A stretch of 64,000 nucleotides of DNA, from contig NZ_CP022365.1 of the NCBI RefSeq assembly GCF_003119115.1, positions 1 through 64,000 of the forward strand, given 5' to 3'. The notes under the pieces were generated by a model. It saw only the letters and a program-made list of their open reading frames with translations. It did not search any database and had not been told where the DNA came from. Positions 34,232 through 44,563 of this stretch are shown here, piece by piece. The translations under genes and the position numbers were made by a program. Source of the DNA: Azospirillum sp. TSH58 (GTDB lineage Bacteria > Pseudomonadota > Alphaproteobacteria > Azospirillales > Azospirillaceae). Each line of letters begins with the position of its first letter. Positions within the stretch are counted from its first letter, which is position 1.

Positions 34232-35689
34232 TCAATTCACGCCGCCCGCCGGACTCCACAGCCGCCCCCAGGCGGCCAGCACCTCCAGCAGAACCGCGCC
34301 GTTCAGCGCCATACAAACGGCGAACAGCCCGAGCCGCAGCCCGCGGCGCAGGCCCGCCGGGGGCCAGGGCCCCGCCGCCGCCGCAAGCGCCAGGACGACC
34401 AGAACCTGGGCCGGCAGGAAGTAGCGGCCCTGGAGGCCCAGAACCGTGCCCGCCCCGACCGGGGTGAAGCCGACCCAGAAGGCCGCCATGACGAGAAGCA
34501 CATAGGCCGGGGCCGGCAGCAGATAGCCCACCCCGATCACCGGATCGCGGCGGCGGGCGCCGTCGCACAGGGCCAGGACCGGCAGGACCCACAGGGCCGC
34601 CAGGATCAGCCGGTCGTCGGCGTAGCCGCTCCAGGGCGGCGGGTGACCGCCGTAGCGTCCGTAGCCGTCGCGCCACCACATGATCGCCCAGTCCCGCGTG
34701 GTGGTGGCGAAGATCCGCAGCGTCTCCAGCGGGTCGGCGCGCATGGCCGCGATCTGCGCCGCCGGGTCGGCCGCGGTTCCCCAATAGGGACCGGGGACGA
34801 AGGGATAGGCCATGTTCCAGGAGAGCGCGATGCCCAGCGCGAGCCCCAGGCACAGCGCGGTCAGCGCGATCCGCCCCCGCGTCCCGCCCGTCACCGCGCC
34901 CGGCAGGTAGAGCACCGCGGCGGCGAAGGGGGCCATGGTCAGCTTGAGGAAGCCGAGCGCCGCCGACAGGGCCAGCAGTCCCGCCACCTCCCAAGCCCCG
35001 AGCGGCGCGCCGCGGGCACGGAACCGCCAGACCAGGGCCAGGAACAGGGCGGAAATCGTCAGGTTCAGGGGGTCGGCGCTGAGCGAACAGGCGCTCTGCA
35101 GGGCGAAGGGCGACAGGGCGAGCGCCGCGAAGACCAGCCGCCCGCCGGGCAGCGCCCACAGGACCGCCAGCACCATCAGCCCGTAGGCCACGGCGTTGCC
35201 GATCCGCCCCGCGTGCATCTGGTCGAGCGGACCCAGCCCCCAGGCGCGCGCGGCGGCGGTGAAGGCCGCCTGCGGCAGATAGGCGAGCGGCGCGAAGCTG
35301 GCCGAGCTGGGAAAGGGAACCACCTCGTCCCGTGGCGGCAGGGTGGCGAGATGGTTGGACAGCGCGCGGGCCTGCGCCGCATCGACCGGGGCGTGCTTCT
35401 GGATCAGCTCGATGTAATGGAGCATGTGGAGGTAGCTGGCCCGGTCGATCGGCCCACCCCAGGAGTTGGGGCCGAGTTCCTTCGCCAGGAAGTGCCCTTG
35501 GGCGATCTGCAACACCCGCTGCCAGTGGAACGGCTCGTCCAGCCCGGCGTAGGGCGGGGTCTTCACCAGGAGCTGCGCGCAGAACACCACATAGAAGAGC
35601 GCCGCGGCGGCGTAGAGAAGTGCGGCGGCCAGCCGCGGACCGGACCGGGTCGGCTCATGCCGGGAGATCGTGCGCATGCGGCCGGGCAT
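34232..35689 (-). CDS. DUF2142 family polytopic membrane protein (GT-C-like)
   Basis: A ~485-residue integral membrane protein. After a short cytoplasmic start, the first membrane helix is RLAAALLYAAAALFYVVFCA. An extracytoplasmic segment with PPYAGLDEPFHWQRVLQIA follows; the DE pair resembles the acidic catalytic motif of GT-C transferases. About ten further hydrophobic helices come next (AYGLMVLAVLWALPGG; GRIALTALCLGLALGIALSW; LLPAPAYVLLVMAAFWVGF). The family, DUF2142, commonly sits in polysaccharide clusters and is thought to glycosylate lipid-linked intermediates in the periplasm. The start is ambiguous: AAGAGG directly abuts the ATG at 35689 and is 12 nt from the ATG at 35677. The frame extends to 36319 but only as an antisense shadow of the opposite gene. 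Confidence 0.8.
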   Translation of the reverse strand: MPGRMRTISRHEPTRSGPRLAAALLYAAAALFYVVFCAQLLVKTPPYAGLDEPFHWQRVLQIAQGHFLAKELGPNSWGGPIDRASYLHMLHYIELIQKHAPVDAAQARALSNHLATLPPRDEVVPFPSSASFAPLAYLPQAAFTAAARAWGLGPLDQMHAGRIGNAVAYGLMVLAVLWALPGGRLVFAALALSPFALQSACSLSADPLNLTISALFLALVWRFRARGAPLGAWEVAGLLALSAALGFLKLTMAPFAAAVLYLPGAVTGGTRGRIALTALCLGLALGIALSWNMAYPFVPGPYWGTAADPAAQIAAMRADPLETLRIFATTTRDWAIMWWRDGYGRYGGHPPPWSGYADDRLILAALWVLPVLALCDGARRRDPVIGVGYLLPAPAYVLLVMAAFWVGFTPVGAGTVLGLQGRYFLPAQVLVVLALAAAAGPWPPAGLRRGLRLGLFAVCMALNGAVLLEVLAAWGRLWSPAGGVN

Positions 35690-35801
35690 CCTCTCTTTTT
35701 TTCTTCCTTCACGCCGGACAGGCGTTGCCCAGGATGGGGAGGGCGCGGTAACAGACCACATTCCCCCGGCGGCTGGAACGCCGAATCGCCCCGCACCGAC
35801 C

Positions 35802-36776
35802 ATGATCCCGAGCGTCCGCATCATCACCGTGAACTGGAACGCCGGGGACCTGCTGCGCGCCTGCGCCGCCTCGGTGCCTTCGGCGCTGACCGGCGCCGCC
35901 CCACTGGAAGGCATGGCGCTGGAAGCCATGGTGGTGGTGGACAACGCCTCCGCCGACGGGTCGGCGGACGGGCTGGAGACCGGCGCCCTGGTTGCGGGCG
36001 GCGGGCCGCTGACCGTCCTGCGCAATCCGGAGAACCGCGGCTTCGCCGCCGCCTGCAACCAGGGCGCCGTCGGGTCCCGGGCCGACTGGCTGCTGTTCCT
36101 GAACCCGGACACCCGGCTGTCGGACCGGTCGCTCGCCCCGGCGCTCGCCTTCCTGGCGGAACCGGCGCAGGCGCGCACCGGAATCCTCGGCATCCGGCTG
36201 GTGGACGAGGCGGGGCGGACCCAGCGGTCCTGCGCGCGGGCGCCGACGCCGGGCCGCATCCTCGCCCAGGCGGTGGGGCTGGACCGGCTGGCGCCCAGCC
36301 TGTTCCCACCGCATTTCATGACGGAGTGGGACCATCTGGACAGCCGCCCCGTCGATCAGGTGATGGGCGCCTTCCTCCTGATCCGCCGCTCCCTGTTCGA
36401 GGAATTGGGCGGCTTCGACGAGCGCTTCTTCGTCTATTTCGACGATGTGGATCTGTGCCTGCGCGCCCGCCGCGCCGGCTGGGAGGTGGTGCATTTCGCC
36501 GGGGCTGAGGCCTACCACCGCGGCGGCGGCACCACCGACCGGGTGCGCGACCGGCGGCTGTTCTACGCCCTGCGCAGCCGGATGCAATTCGCCGCCAAGC
36601 ATTTTTCCGCCCCCGCCGCCGCCTTGGTGACGGCGGCGACCCTGACGGTGGAGCCGCTGGTGCGGCTGGCCCACGCGCTCGCCGCCCGTTCCCCGGCGGA
36701 CGCCCGCGCGGTGCTGCGCGGCAGCGCCCTTCTGTGGCGGTCCCTGCCCGGCCTCCTGGCGCGGCGGGCCGGATAG
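35802..36776 (+). CDS. GT2 glycosyltransferase (rhamnosyltransferase/WbbL-like)
   Basis: A 324-residue enzyme. [17 protein letters not shown]-type start ([20 protein letters not shown]), [37 protein letters not shown] and [12 protein letters not shown] (DxD) form the WbbL/rhamnosyltransferase pattern of GT2. [40 protein letters not shown] and YHRGGGTT complete the acceptor half. The ATG at 35802 begins the domain cleanly; upstream in-frame codons overlap the divergent DUF2142 gene. It is divergent from 35689, with ~110 bp between starts, and reads into cysD about 110 bp downstream. Confidence 0.85.
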   Translation: MIPSVRIITVNWNAGDLLRACAASVPSALTGAAPLEGMALEAMVVVDNASADGSADGLETGALVAGGGPLTVLRNPENRGFAAACNQGAVGSRADWLLFLNPDTRLSDRSLAPALAFLAEPAQARTGILGIRLVDEAGRTQRSCARAPTPGRILAQAVGLDRLAPSLFPPHFMTEWDHLDSRPVDQVMGAFLLIRRSLFEELGGFDERFFVYFDDVDLCLRARRAGWEVVHFAGAEAYHRGGGTTDRVRDRRLFYALRSRMQFAAKHFSAPAAALVTAATLTVEPLVRLAHALAARSPADARAVLRGSALLWRSLPGLLARRAG

Positions 36777-36885
36777 GGCCGGCCGGCTTACACCGGCTGG
36801 ACCGTTCCGCTCCGCCGGTGGAGTCCAAACGGCCCTTTGGAAAATGCGTACACTCCGGAAGGCGACGCACCTGACCGGAGAACCG

Positions 36886-37791
36886 ATGCCGACCCTGCCC
36901 GACGACCTCAGGCTCCTCGAAGCGGAATCCATCGCCATCCTGCGCGAGACCGCCGCCAGCTTCGGCAATCCGGTGCTGCTCTATTCCATCGGCAAGGACA
37001 GCGGCGTGCTGTTGCATCTGGCGCGCAAGGCGTTCCATCCCTCGCCGGTTCCCTTCCCGCTGCTGCATGTGGACACCGGCTGGAAGTTCCGGGAGATGAT
37101 CGCCTTCCGGGACGAGACGGCGCAGCGGCTGGGGCTGAACCTGCTCGTTCACACGAACCAGGAGGGGGTGGCCCGGGGCATCGACCCGATCCGGTCCGGT
37201 TCCACCGTCCACACCCGCGTCATGAAAACCGAGGCGCTGCGCCAGGCGCTCGACCGGCACGGTTTCGACGCGGCCATCGGCGGCGCGCGGCGCGACGAGG
37301 AGAAAAGCCGCGCCAAGGAGCGCGTCTTCTCCATCCGCAACGCCGCCCACGCCTGGGACCCGCGGCACCAGCGGCCCGAGCTGTGGCGCCTGTGGAACAC
37401 CCGCATCCGGCCGGGGGAGACGGTCCGCGTCTTCCCGCTGTCGAACTGGACCGAAATGGACGTCTGGCGCTACGTGGCCGCGGAGACCATCCCCGTGGTG
37501 CCGCTCTATTTCGCGGCGAAGCGCCCGGTGGTCCGCCGCTCGGGCGCGCTCATCATGGTGGACGACGGGCGCCTGCCGCTGAACCCCGGCGAGGTCCCGG
37601 ACATGCGCCGGGTGCGCTTCCGGACGCTGGGCTGCTACCCGCTGAGCGGGGCCATCGACTCGGATGCCGCGACCGTGGAGGACATCATCGCGGAGATGCG
37701 GGCCTCACGGATCTCCGAACGGCAGGGCCGCCTGATCGACGGCGACGAGCCGGCCTCGATGGAGCGCAAGAAGCGGGAGGGATATTTCTGA
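36886..37791 (+). CDS. cysD: Sulfate adenylyltransferase subunit 2
   Basis: A 301-residue ATP-sulfurylase small subunit (CysD/NodP) that activates sulfate to APS with CysN. It belongs to the PP-loop ATP pyrophosphatase family: [20 protein letters not shown] (SGG-like loop SIGKDS, ~residues 30-35), then [75 protein letters not shown] and [15 protein letters not shown], with the usual C-terminal [10 protein letters not shown]. The ATG at 36886 has GGAGA five bases upstream; an ATG at 36844 is less likely. The stop overlaps the start of cysNC (TGATG). In a polysaccharide locus this pair probably supports sulfation rather than cysteine synthesis alone. Confidence 0.95.
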   Translation: MPTLPDDLRLLEAESIAILRETAASFGNPVLLYSIGKDSGVLLHLARKAFHPSPVPFPLLHVDTGWKFREMIAFRDETAQRLGLNLLVHTNQEGVARGIDPIRSGSTVHTRVMKTEALRQALDRHGFDAAIGGARRDEEKSRAKERVFSIRNAAHAWDPRHQRPELWRLWNTRIRPGETVRVFPLSNWTEMDVWRYVAAETIPVVPLYFAAKRPVVRRSGALIMVDDGRLPLNPGEVPDMRRVRFRTLGCYPLSGAIDSDAATVEDIIAEMRASRISERQGRLIDGDEPASMERKKREGYF

Positions 37792-39665
37792 TGACGGACT
37801 CTCCGACAGCCGGCACCGGGCAGAGCCTGCTGCGCTTCCTGACCTGCGGGTCGGTGGATGACGGCAAGTCCACGCTGATCGGGCGGCTCCTGCACGATGC
37901 CGGACTGGTCCCCGACGACCAGATGGAGCAGGTCCGGCGCGACAGCCGCGGCCGGACGGACCGGGAGGGGGAGATCGACTTCTCCCTGCTGGTGGACGGG
38001 CTGGAAGCCGAGCGCGAGCAGGGCATCACCATCGACGTGGCTCACCGCTACTTCGCCACTCCGCGCCGCAGCTTCATCGTCGCCGACGCGCCGGGGCACG
38101 AGCAGTACACGCGCAACATGGCGACCGCCGCGTCGGGCGCGTCGCTCGCCGTGCTGCTGGTGGACGCGCGCAAGGGGCTGCTGACCCAGACGCGGCGGCA
38201 CGCCATCGTCGCCTCCCTGATGGGCATCCGCCAAGTCGTCCTGGCCATCAACAAGATGGATCTGGTGGAGGACGGCGAAGCCGTGTTCGCCGCTGCCCTG
38301 GAGGAGTTCACAACCTTCGCCGGTCCCCTGAAATTCCTGTCGGCGACGGCGATCCCGCTGTCGGCACGGCGCGGCGACAACGTCGTCCACCGCTCCGCGG
38401 CCATGCCCTGGTACCGGGGCCCCACCCTGCTGGAGCATCTGGAGAGCGCCGCGGTGGAGGATGGAGCGGCGGCGGAAGGTCCGCTGCGCTTTCTGGTGGA
38501 GTGGGTGAACCGTCCCGACCCTGATTTCCGCGGCCTGTCCGGAACGGTCCTGTCGGGACGGCTGGAGACGGGTGGCGCGGTGACGGTGTGGCCGTCGGGC
38601 CGGTCCGCCCGGATCGCCCGGATCGTGACCTTCGACGGCGACGTGGCACGGGCCTGGGCCGGCGATGCGGTGACCGTGACCCTGGAAGAGGCGGTGGACG
38701 CCGGGCGCGGCGACCTGCTGAGCGGGCCGGACGGCGCGCCGGAGGTGGCCGACCAGTTCGCCGCGCATCTTCTGTGGATGGCGGAGGAGCCGCTGATCCC
38801 CGGCCGCTCCTATCTGCTGCGCGCGGGCGCGCGGTGGATCCCGGCGACCGTCACCGCGCTGCGCCACACGCTCAACGTGGAAACGCTGGAGCATGGGGCG
38901 GCCACGGTGCTGGGGCTGAACGCCGTCGGGCTGTGCAACCTGTCCACGGCGGCGCCGTTCGCCTTCGATGCCTACGAGGCCAACCGGCACACCGGCTCCT
39001 TCATCCTGGTGGACCGCTTCTCCAACCGGACCGTGGGCGCCGGGATGATCCGGCACCCGCTGCGGCGCGCCGCCAACCTGCACCGGCAGGAACTGGCGGT
39101 GTCCACCGGGGAACGCGCGGCGCTCAAGCGGCAGCGCCCGGCGGTCCTGTGGTTCACCGGCCTGTCGGGGTCCGGCAAGTCCACCATCGCCAACCGGGTG
39201 GAGCGGCGCCTGCACGCGCTCGGCCACCACACGATGATGCTGGACGGCGACAACGTCCGGCTGGGGTTGAACCGCGACCTGGGCTTCACCGACGCCGACC
39301 GGGTGGAGAACATCCGGCGCGTCGGCGAGGTGGCGAAGCTGATGACGGAGGCCGGGCTGATCGTGCTCTGCGCCTTCATCGCCCCCTTCCGGGCGGAGCG
39401 GGAGGCGATGCGCACCCTTCTGCCGGACGGCGCCTTCCTGGAGGTCTTCGTGGACACCCCGCTGGAGGAATGCATGCGGCGCGATCCCAAGGGGCTGTAC
39501 GCCAAGGCACGGGCCGGAACCCTGCGCAACTTCACCGGGGTGGATTCGCCCTACGAGGCGCCGGATGCGCCCGAACTGCGGCTGGACACGGTGGCGGAGG
39601 ACGCGGACGCGCTTGCCGAACGCGTGGTGGAGCTTCTGCGCCGGCAAGGCATCGCCGGCGTCTGA
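37791..39665 (+). CDS. cysNC: Bifunctional sulfate adenylyltransferase subunit 1 / adenylylsulfate kinase
   Basis: A 624-residue CysN-CysC (NodQ-type) fusion. It makes APS with CysD and phosphorylates it to PAPS, the sulfate donor for sulfotransferases. The N-terminal GTPase has [20 protein letters not shown] (G1), [37 protein letters not shown] (G3) and [14 protein letters not shown] (G4). The kinase domain begins near residue 450 with [20 protein letters not shown] (P-loop), then [20 protein letters not shown] and [19 protein letters not shown]. It overlaps cysD by one base. No cysteine-pathway reductase gene is nearby, which fits PAPS supply for sulfation. Homologous nodPQ genes are known on an Azospirillum brasilense megaplasmid. 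Confidence 0.95.
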   Translation: MTDSPTAGTGQSLLRFLTCGSVDDGKSTLIGRLLHDAGLVPDDQMEQVRRDSRGRTDREGEIDFSLLVDGLEAEREQGITIDVAHRYFATPRRSFIVADAPGHEQYTRNMATAASGASLAVLLVDARKGLLTQTRRHAIVASLMGIRQVVLAINKMDLVEDGEAVFAAALEEFTTFAGPLKFLSATAIPLSARRGDNVVHRSAAMPWYRGPTLLEHLESAAVEDGAAAEGPLRFLVEWVNRPDPDFRGLSGTVLSGRLETGGAVTVWPSGRSARIARIVTFDGDVARAWAGDAVTVTLEEAVDAGRGDLLSGPDGAPEVADQFAAHLLWMAEEPLIPGRSYLLRAGARWIPATVTALRHTLNVETLEHGAATVLGLNAVGLCNLSTAAPFAFDAYEANRHTGSFILVDRFSNRTVGAGMIRHPLRRAANLHRQELAVSTGERAALKRQRPAVLWFTGLSGSGKSTIANRVERRLHALGHHTMMLDGDNVRLGLNRDLGFTDADRVENIRRVGEVAKLMTEAGLIVLCAFIAPFRAEREAMRTLLPDGAFLEVFVDTPLEECMRRDPKGLYAKARAGTLRNFTGVDSPYEAPDAPELRLDTVAEDADALAERVVELLRRQGIAGV

Positions 39666-39814
39666 ACGGCCTCCGCCTTCGGAACGGCGGTCGCGGCATA
39701 ATCGCTTGCCAAAGCTGCGGACTTGCGGCCATGTGCAAGCGTGTTTTCCATCCGGGCGCCGGCGGTGACGTCCGGTGAACCGAACCGCCCAGAGAAACTC
39801 TCCAGAGACACTCC

Positions 39815-40774
<960 letters not shown>

Positions 40775-40829
40775 CGCAGACAATGACGCGGACGACGGCC
40801 CCCGCGAAGGGGGCCGGAAAAGGGGCCGG

Positions 40830-40866
40830 AAAAGGGGAGGATGCCATCGGGCATCCTCCCCTTTTT
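40830..40866 (+). terminator. Strong Rho-independent terminator after UDP-xylose synthase
   Basis: GGGGAGGATGC (40834-40844) pairs with GCATCCTCCCC (40851-40861) around a 6-nt loop. It is preceded by AAAA and followed by five Ts. It sits 56 bp after the uxs stop, insulating the replication region from the polysaccharide operon. Confidence 0.9.
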
Positions 40867-40911
40867 CTTGCCGCGGCCCCCATCACGCCGCCCCCCGCGG
40901 ACCGTTCCAGG

Positions 40912-41227
40912 TTTGGAGTCTTGTCGCGCCCCCTCTCCCGACTCACTCCGGTCCACCCACCCCTGCGGAGCATGAACGGCACTCCCGGGGCAAAAATCGC
41001 CGAGTCGCCGACCGAATCGTTTCCGAAAGCGATTCGGAAACGTAGAACTGGAGTTTTGTCGCGTCGACCCAAGCTTCCACAGGACGAATGAGTTATCCCC
41101 TGGAATGTTGTCGCGGAATTCCTGGACTCTTGTCGCGCGAATCGCGATTCTCTACTGGAGTCTTGTCGCTCAAACTAATAGGTGAATCTAGTAACCTTAC
41201 TAATAGTCTGCGCGACAAGATTCCAAA
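40912..41227. other. Origin region: six iterons upstream of repA
   Basis: Six copies of a 17-bp iteron with core TGGA-N-T-N-TTGTCGC occur here. Five are direct, at 40912-40928, 41047-41063, 41099-41115, 41121-41137 and 41154-41170. One is inverted, at 41211-41227. A perfect 10-bp inverted repeat with a 5-nt spacer (CGTTTCCGAA...TTCGGAAACG, 41018-41042) lies between iterons 1 and 2. TTATCCCCT (41093-41101) resembles a DnaA box. The 41171-41210 stretch is A/T-rich and could be the unwinding element or the repA promoter. Iteron arrays upstream of repA bind the initiator; here that is inference from layout. Confidence 0.85.
41018..41042. repeat. Perfect inverted repeat within the origin
   Basis: CGTTTCCGAA pairs with TTCGGAAACG across AGCGA. 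It has no T tract and does not contain the iteron core. It is a candidate binding site for a regulator or partition/initiator dimer. There is no direct evidence for either. Confidence 0.6.
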
Positions 41228-41301
41228 TTGCGGGTGTCAACCTGCCGTGTTATGGATCGGACCATAAGTGGACCCGGAACAAACGGCGAGAACAGCGCGC
41301 T

Positions 41302-42240
41302 ATGGGCCAGTTGCATCGCCTGATCAGCCAAGTGGGCCGAGAGCAGGCCAAAGCACTCCAGACCGACCCTGATCAGCGGTCGCTGGTCGACATCGCGGCT
41401 GCGGTACTGGAAGAGGAACGCCAAGACCTTGGCATTACCTATTCAGGCTTTGCCTTGACCGCGCTTCCGCATCGTCGCCTTCCCGACGACCAGCCCTGGG
41501 AACGGCGCGGGCATCGGATTCGTTTGCTGATCGAGCCGGGCCGACTGCCTGTTCGTGGCGGCGGCTTCAAACTCTATGGCGTTCCCTATGGCAGCCGGGC
41601 GCGCATGATCCTGCTTTATCTGCAGACCCGCGCCCTTCAGACGGACAGCCGGGAGGTCGAGCTGGGCCGCAGCATGCACGACTGGCTCGACCGCATGGGC
41701 CTGTCGGTCGGTGGCCAGACCTACCGCGACATCCGGGAACAGGCGTCACGGATCGCCGCCTGCAACCTGACCTTTGCCTGGGAAGACGCCAACAGCCTGG
41801 GCTTCGAGAAGGACTCGATCGTCAAGGGCGGCATCCACTTCTCGTCGGAGCACAATTCCCCGCAAGGCACTCTGTGGGAAGACCGTGTCCTGCTTTCAGA
41901 AGCGTTCTTCCGCGAACTGAAAGCCCACCCGGTTCCAATCTGGGAACCGGCGCTGCGCCACATCCAGAACAACAGCACCAGCATCGATATCTACATCTGG
42001 CTGGCTTACCGGCTGCACAGCCTGAGCAAGTCCACGACCATCACTTGGCCCGCGGTGTTCGAACAGTTCGGCGCCGGCTATTCCCGTCTGCGTGATTTCC
42101 GGAAACGCTTCATCGAAGCGCTTCAGCTCGCGCTTGCCGTCTATCCGGAAGCGCGGGTCGATGTGGAGGATCACGGGCTGCTCCTGCATCCCTCCCCTCC
42201 CCCGATTCCGGAACGGAAAATGACCCAGTTCATGCGCTGA
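41302..42240 (+). CDS. repA: Plasmid replication initiator, RepA_C family
   Basis: A 312-residue initiator of the RepA_C (PF04796) family common on alphaproteobacterial plasmids. Characteristic segments are FALTALPHRRLPDDQPWERR, LIEPGRLPVRGGGFKLYGVP, YGSRARMILLYLQTRALQTD, EVELGRSMHDWLDRMGLSVG and GGQTYRDIREQASRIAACNL. IDIYIWLAYRLHSLSKSTTI and FGAGYSRLRDFRKRFIEALQ follow in the C-terminal winged-helix part. I chose the ATG at 41302 (MGQLHRLISQVGREQAK). The frame opens at 41182, but that would place translation across the inverted iteron (41211-41227), which more likely lies in the promoter and allows autoregulation. Iterons also flank the 3' side. The gene has no parAB partner in this window. 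Confidence 0.92.
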   Translation: MGQLHRLISQVGREQAKALQTDPDQRSLVDIAAAVLEEERQDLGITYSGFALTALPHRRLPDDQPWERRGHRIRLLIEPGRLPVRGGGFKLYGVPYGSRARMILLYLQTRALQTDSREVELGRSMHDWLDRMGLSVGGQTYRDIREQASRIAACNLTFAWEDANSLGFEKDSIVKGGIHFSSEHNSPQGTLWEDRVLLSEAFFRELKAHPVPIWEPALRHIQNNSTSIDIYIWLAYRLHSLSKSTTITWPAVFEQFGAGYSRLRDFRKRFIEALQLALAVYPEARVDVEDHGLLLHPSPPPIPERKMTQFMR

Positions 42241-42268
42241 ACCGGGCTTGCGCGCGCGCTTAGGGACA

Positions 42269-42320
42269 CGCGACAAGACTCCAAACGCCACGGCGCAACG
42301 CCTCGCGACAACACTCCAAA
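42269..42320. other. Two inverted iterons downstream of repA
   Basis: CGCGACAAGACTCCAAA (42269-42285) and CGCGACAACACTCCAAA (42304-42320) are reverse complements of the upstream iterons. They sit between the repA stop and the gmhB-like start at 42346, so initiator binding could also influence that gene. Together with the six upstream copies they bracket repA. Confidence 0.85.
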
Positions 42321-42345
42321 CCACCCCATCCGATCAGGGGACTTC

Positions 42346-42885
42346 ATGCCTTGCAAGGCCCTGCTGCTGGACCGTGATGGGATCGTGAACGTCGACCACG
42401 GCTATGTCGGTGATATCGGCCGCTTCACCTTCATGGACGGCATCTTCCCCCTGGCACGGCACGCGGTGGACCGCGGGTTCCGGGTCGCCCTGATCACCAA
42501 CCAATCCGGCATCGCGCGCGGCTACTTCACCGAAGCCGAGTTCCTGGATCTGAGCGATTGGATGCGGGGAATGTTCCTGGCCCAGGGCGTGGAACTCGCC
42601 GGGGTTTTCCACTGCCCCTATCATCGCAGCGGCAAGGTCGAGCGTTACGCCCGCGACAGCTTCTGGCGCAAACCCAACCCCGGCATGATCCTGGAAGCAG
42701 CCAGGAGGCTGAACCTCGACCTGTCCCGGTCGGTGTTTCTGGGCGACCAGCCGACCGACATGGCCGCAGCGCAAGCCGCAGGCATCCCGCGGCGGATCAT
42801 GCTGACGAAAACCGGCGCGGCCCCGGAAAACATGGCGACACTGACCATCCGGCACCTTTCGGACCTGATTCCCCATCTCGTCTGA
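42346..42885 (+). CDS. gmhB: GmhB-like HAD-IIIA phosphatase
   Basis: A 179-residue HAD-superfamily phosphatase of the histidinol/heptose bisphosphate phosphatase (GmhB) group. Motif I is LLLDRDGIVNVDHGYVG (DxDG), then FRVALITNQSGIARGYFTEA (motif II, TNQ), a CPYHRSGK zinc-type loop with fewer cysteines than in Escherichia coli GmhB, FWRKPNPGMILEAARRLNLD (motif III KPNPGM) and VFLGDQPTDMAAAQAAGI (motif IV). GmhB removes the 7-phosphate from D-glycero-D-manno-heptose 1,7-bisphosphate for LPS core or glycan heptose. It is directly downstream of the repA iterons and probably has its own promoter there. No other heptose gene is nearby, so the substrate is uncertain. Confidence 0.85.
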   Translation: MPCKALLLDRDGIVNVDHGYVGDIGRFTFMDGIFPLARHAVDRGFRVALITNQSGIARGYFTEAEFLDLSDWMRGMFLAQGVELAGVFHCPYHRSGKVERYARDSFWRKPNPGMILEAARRLNLDLSRSVFLGDQPTDMAAAQAAGIPRRIMLTKTGAAPENMATLTIRHLSDLIPHLV

Positions 42886-42926
42886 GGGGGATGCCGCAAA
42901 GCCGGCACGCCGCCTGCCCAGGCGAA

Positions 42927-43133
42927 ATGGATCGGGCGTGTTCAAGCGCCCGGAAAATCGCCGTTTCATGGTTTTGCGGCGATCATCCGCTCCTTTCGCG
43001 AATGAACCGACGGCTCGTGGAGGCCGGTTGCGGCTTGATCCTGCCGCAGGGCGGAACAGCCGACGAAGGGATGCCGGACCTTGAACGCGCGCTCGACGCT
43101 GCCATGGATCTCGGTCTCCGGCGCTGCCCGTGA
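42927..43133 (+). CDS. Small hypothetical protein
   Basis: A possible 68-residue product, MDRACSSARKIAVSWFCGDH and GLILPQGGTADEGMPDLERA, ending DLGLRRCP. The ATG at 42927 has AGG four bases upstream. No family is recognised. It lies between the gmhB-like gene and the convergent kinase gene, which ends at 43219. The sequence is plausible but could be chance in GC-rich DNA. Confidence 0.35.
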   Translation: MDRACSSARKIAVSWFCGDHPLLSRMNRRLVEAGCGLILPQGGTADEGMPDLERALDAAMDLGLRRCP

Positions 43134-43218
43134 CCCGCGGCGGAGCAAGGCTTGGGCCGGGGCGGGCCGGCGGTTTTGTGGTCCGGGACGCCTCAGGACG
43201 CTTCACTGACCGGGCTGT

Positions 43219-44370
43219 TCAGCCCGGAAAGGTGACCGTCACGGCGACACCGGCATCGTGGCTGATGTCCAGTTCGCCGTCGAGCTGTTGCACGAGGGAG
43301 CGGACGATCCCATAGCCAAGAGCACCTGCGCGGTCGCCGGACATGCCCACTCCGTTGTCTTGCACACGCAGGACCACGTGGCCGGCGTCCGACCGCAGGG
43401 CCGTGACCGCAATGCGTCCCGTTCGAAACGACGGAAACGCGTGCTTCACGGCGTTGGTGACCAGTTCGTTCACCACCAGCCCCAGCGCGATGGCGTGGTC
43501 GGCCGGCACGTGAATGTCCTCGTCCGCCTGCGCCTCGATCCGGATGCCGGCGTTCGTGCCGGCCGCCGTCATCAGGGATGCGCAGAGATCCCGCAGGTAG
43601 GGAGCGAGCCCGATCCGGCTGGGGTCCCACGATTTGCTGAGCAGATCGTGCGCCTGCGCCATCGCCGCCAGCCGCTCCTGCGTTTCCAGGAAGAGCGCCC
43701 GGACCCGCGGGTCGGCTTGCTGGTAGGCCTGGGTGATCAGCAGCGACGACGCGATGGCCAAGCTGTTCTTGGCCCGGTGGTCCACCTCGCGCAGAAGCAC
43801 CCCGTTCTCCGCCAGAAGGCGGGACAGATGCGCGTTGGCCGCCGTCAACTCATGCGTCCGCTCGGCCACGCGCCGCTCCAGATCCCGGGTGAGGCGCCAC
43901 AGGTCGTCCTCGGCGGCGCGGCGGCGCGTGATGTCCAGGAAGGACCGGAAATGATGGACGACCCGGCCGCTGGCGTCAGCCCAACTGCCGACGAACAGCG
44001 CTGCCCACAAGGTGCCGCCGTCCTTGCGGTACTGCAGGATTTCCTGCGTTTCGTCGCGCTGCTCGGCAAGGGCCGCCTTGAACCGCTGGATCGTCGCGGG
44101 ATCGGTGTCCGGCCCGTCCAGGAAATGCGGCTCCTGCCCCAGCACTTCGTCCATGGTGTAGCCGGACATGGCCAGAAAGGCGCCGTTGGCGAAGATCACC
44201 GGATTGCCCGGCAGCGTTGCGTCGGCGACGATCATCGGCACACGGGTGACCGCAACCGCCTTGACGAAAACCCCTCCCTGCTGCTGCACCGCTCCCACCG
44301 TCCGTTCCGCATCGGAACGCTCCGGTGTGCCCGGGAGGTTTGAACGGAAGCCGTTCATGGTCGGCGGCAT
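43219..44370 (-). CDS. PAS (LOV-like)-HisKA_2 sensor histidine kinase
   Basis: A 383-residue soluble kinase. A PAS domain of LOV type at ~45-155 reads MIVADATLPGNPVIFANGAF, LAMSGYTMDEVLGQEPHFLD, GPDTDPATIQRFKAALAEQR and ILQYRKDGGTLWAALFVGSW. In photoactive LOV domains the motif is GRNCRFLQ; here it is GQEPHFLD, so the flavin-linking cysteine is absent. A coiled coil follows. The HisKA_2/HWE-type dimerisation part is LLREVDHRAKNSLAIASSLL (phospho-acceptor His), then NELVTNAVKHAFPSF (N box) and DNGVGMSG, ending in LGYGIVRSLVQQLDGELDIS. No cognate response regulator is adjacent. The start at 44370 is favoured because the frame above it encodes low-complexity residues. It probably senses a non-light signal. 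Confidence 0.85.
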   Translation of the reverse strand: MPPTMNGFRSNLPGTPERSDAERTVGAVQQQGGVFVKAVAVTRVPMIVADATLPGNPVIFANGAFLAMSGYTMDEVLGQEPHFLDGPDTDPATIQRFKAALAEQRDETQEILQYRKDGGTLWAALFVGSWADASGRVVHHFRSFLDITRRRAAEDDLWRLTRDLERRVAERTHELTAANAHLSRLLAENGVLLREVDHRAKNSLAIASSLLITQAYQQADPRVRALFLETQERLAAMAQAHDLLSKSWDPSRIGLAPYLRDLCASLMTAAGTNAGIRIEAQADEDIHVPADHAIALGLVVNELVTNAVKHAFPSFRTGRIAVTALRSDAGHVVLRVQDNGVGMSGDRAGALGYGIVRSLVQQLDGELDISHDAGVAVTVTFPG

Positions 44371-44563
44371 CGCACGGACGGCATCGGACGGCGAAATCCG
44401 GGCGCCGTCCGTCGCGCGGGTCTCCGAGACGCGCCCGTCCACCGTCCGTCCGCCCGGAGGCCCCCCGTCCGGAGGCCCCCCGTGGCGCGCCCAACGCCTT
44501 GACCACCGCGCCAGTGGTGAGCCGACGCCGGGCCGAAGGAAACGGACATGGGTTCGCTCCGCT

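Noticed and set aside
36800-36885. Nod box upstream of cysD
   Set aside because: Although cysD/cysNC are nodPQ homologues, I could not find the long conserved nod-box pattern with ATC-N9-GAT units.
40912-42320. CRISPR array
   Set aside because: The repeats are 17 bp, irregularly spaced and in both orientations around repA, which fits iterons and not a repeat-spacer array.
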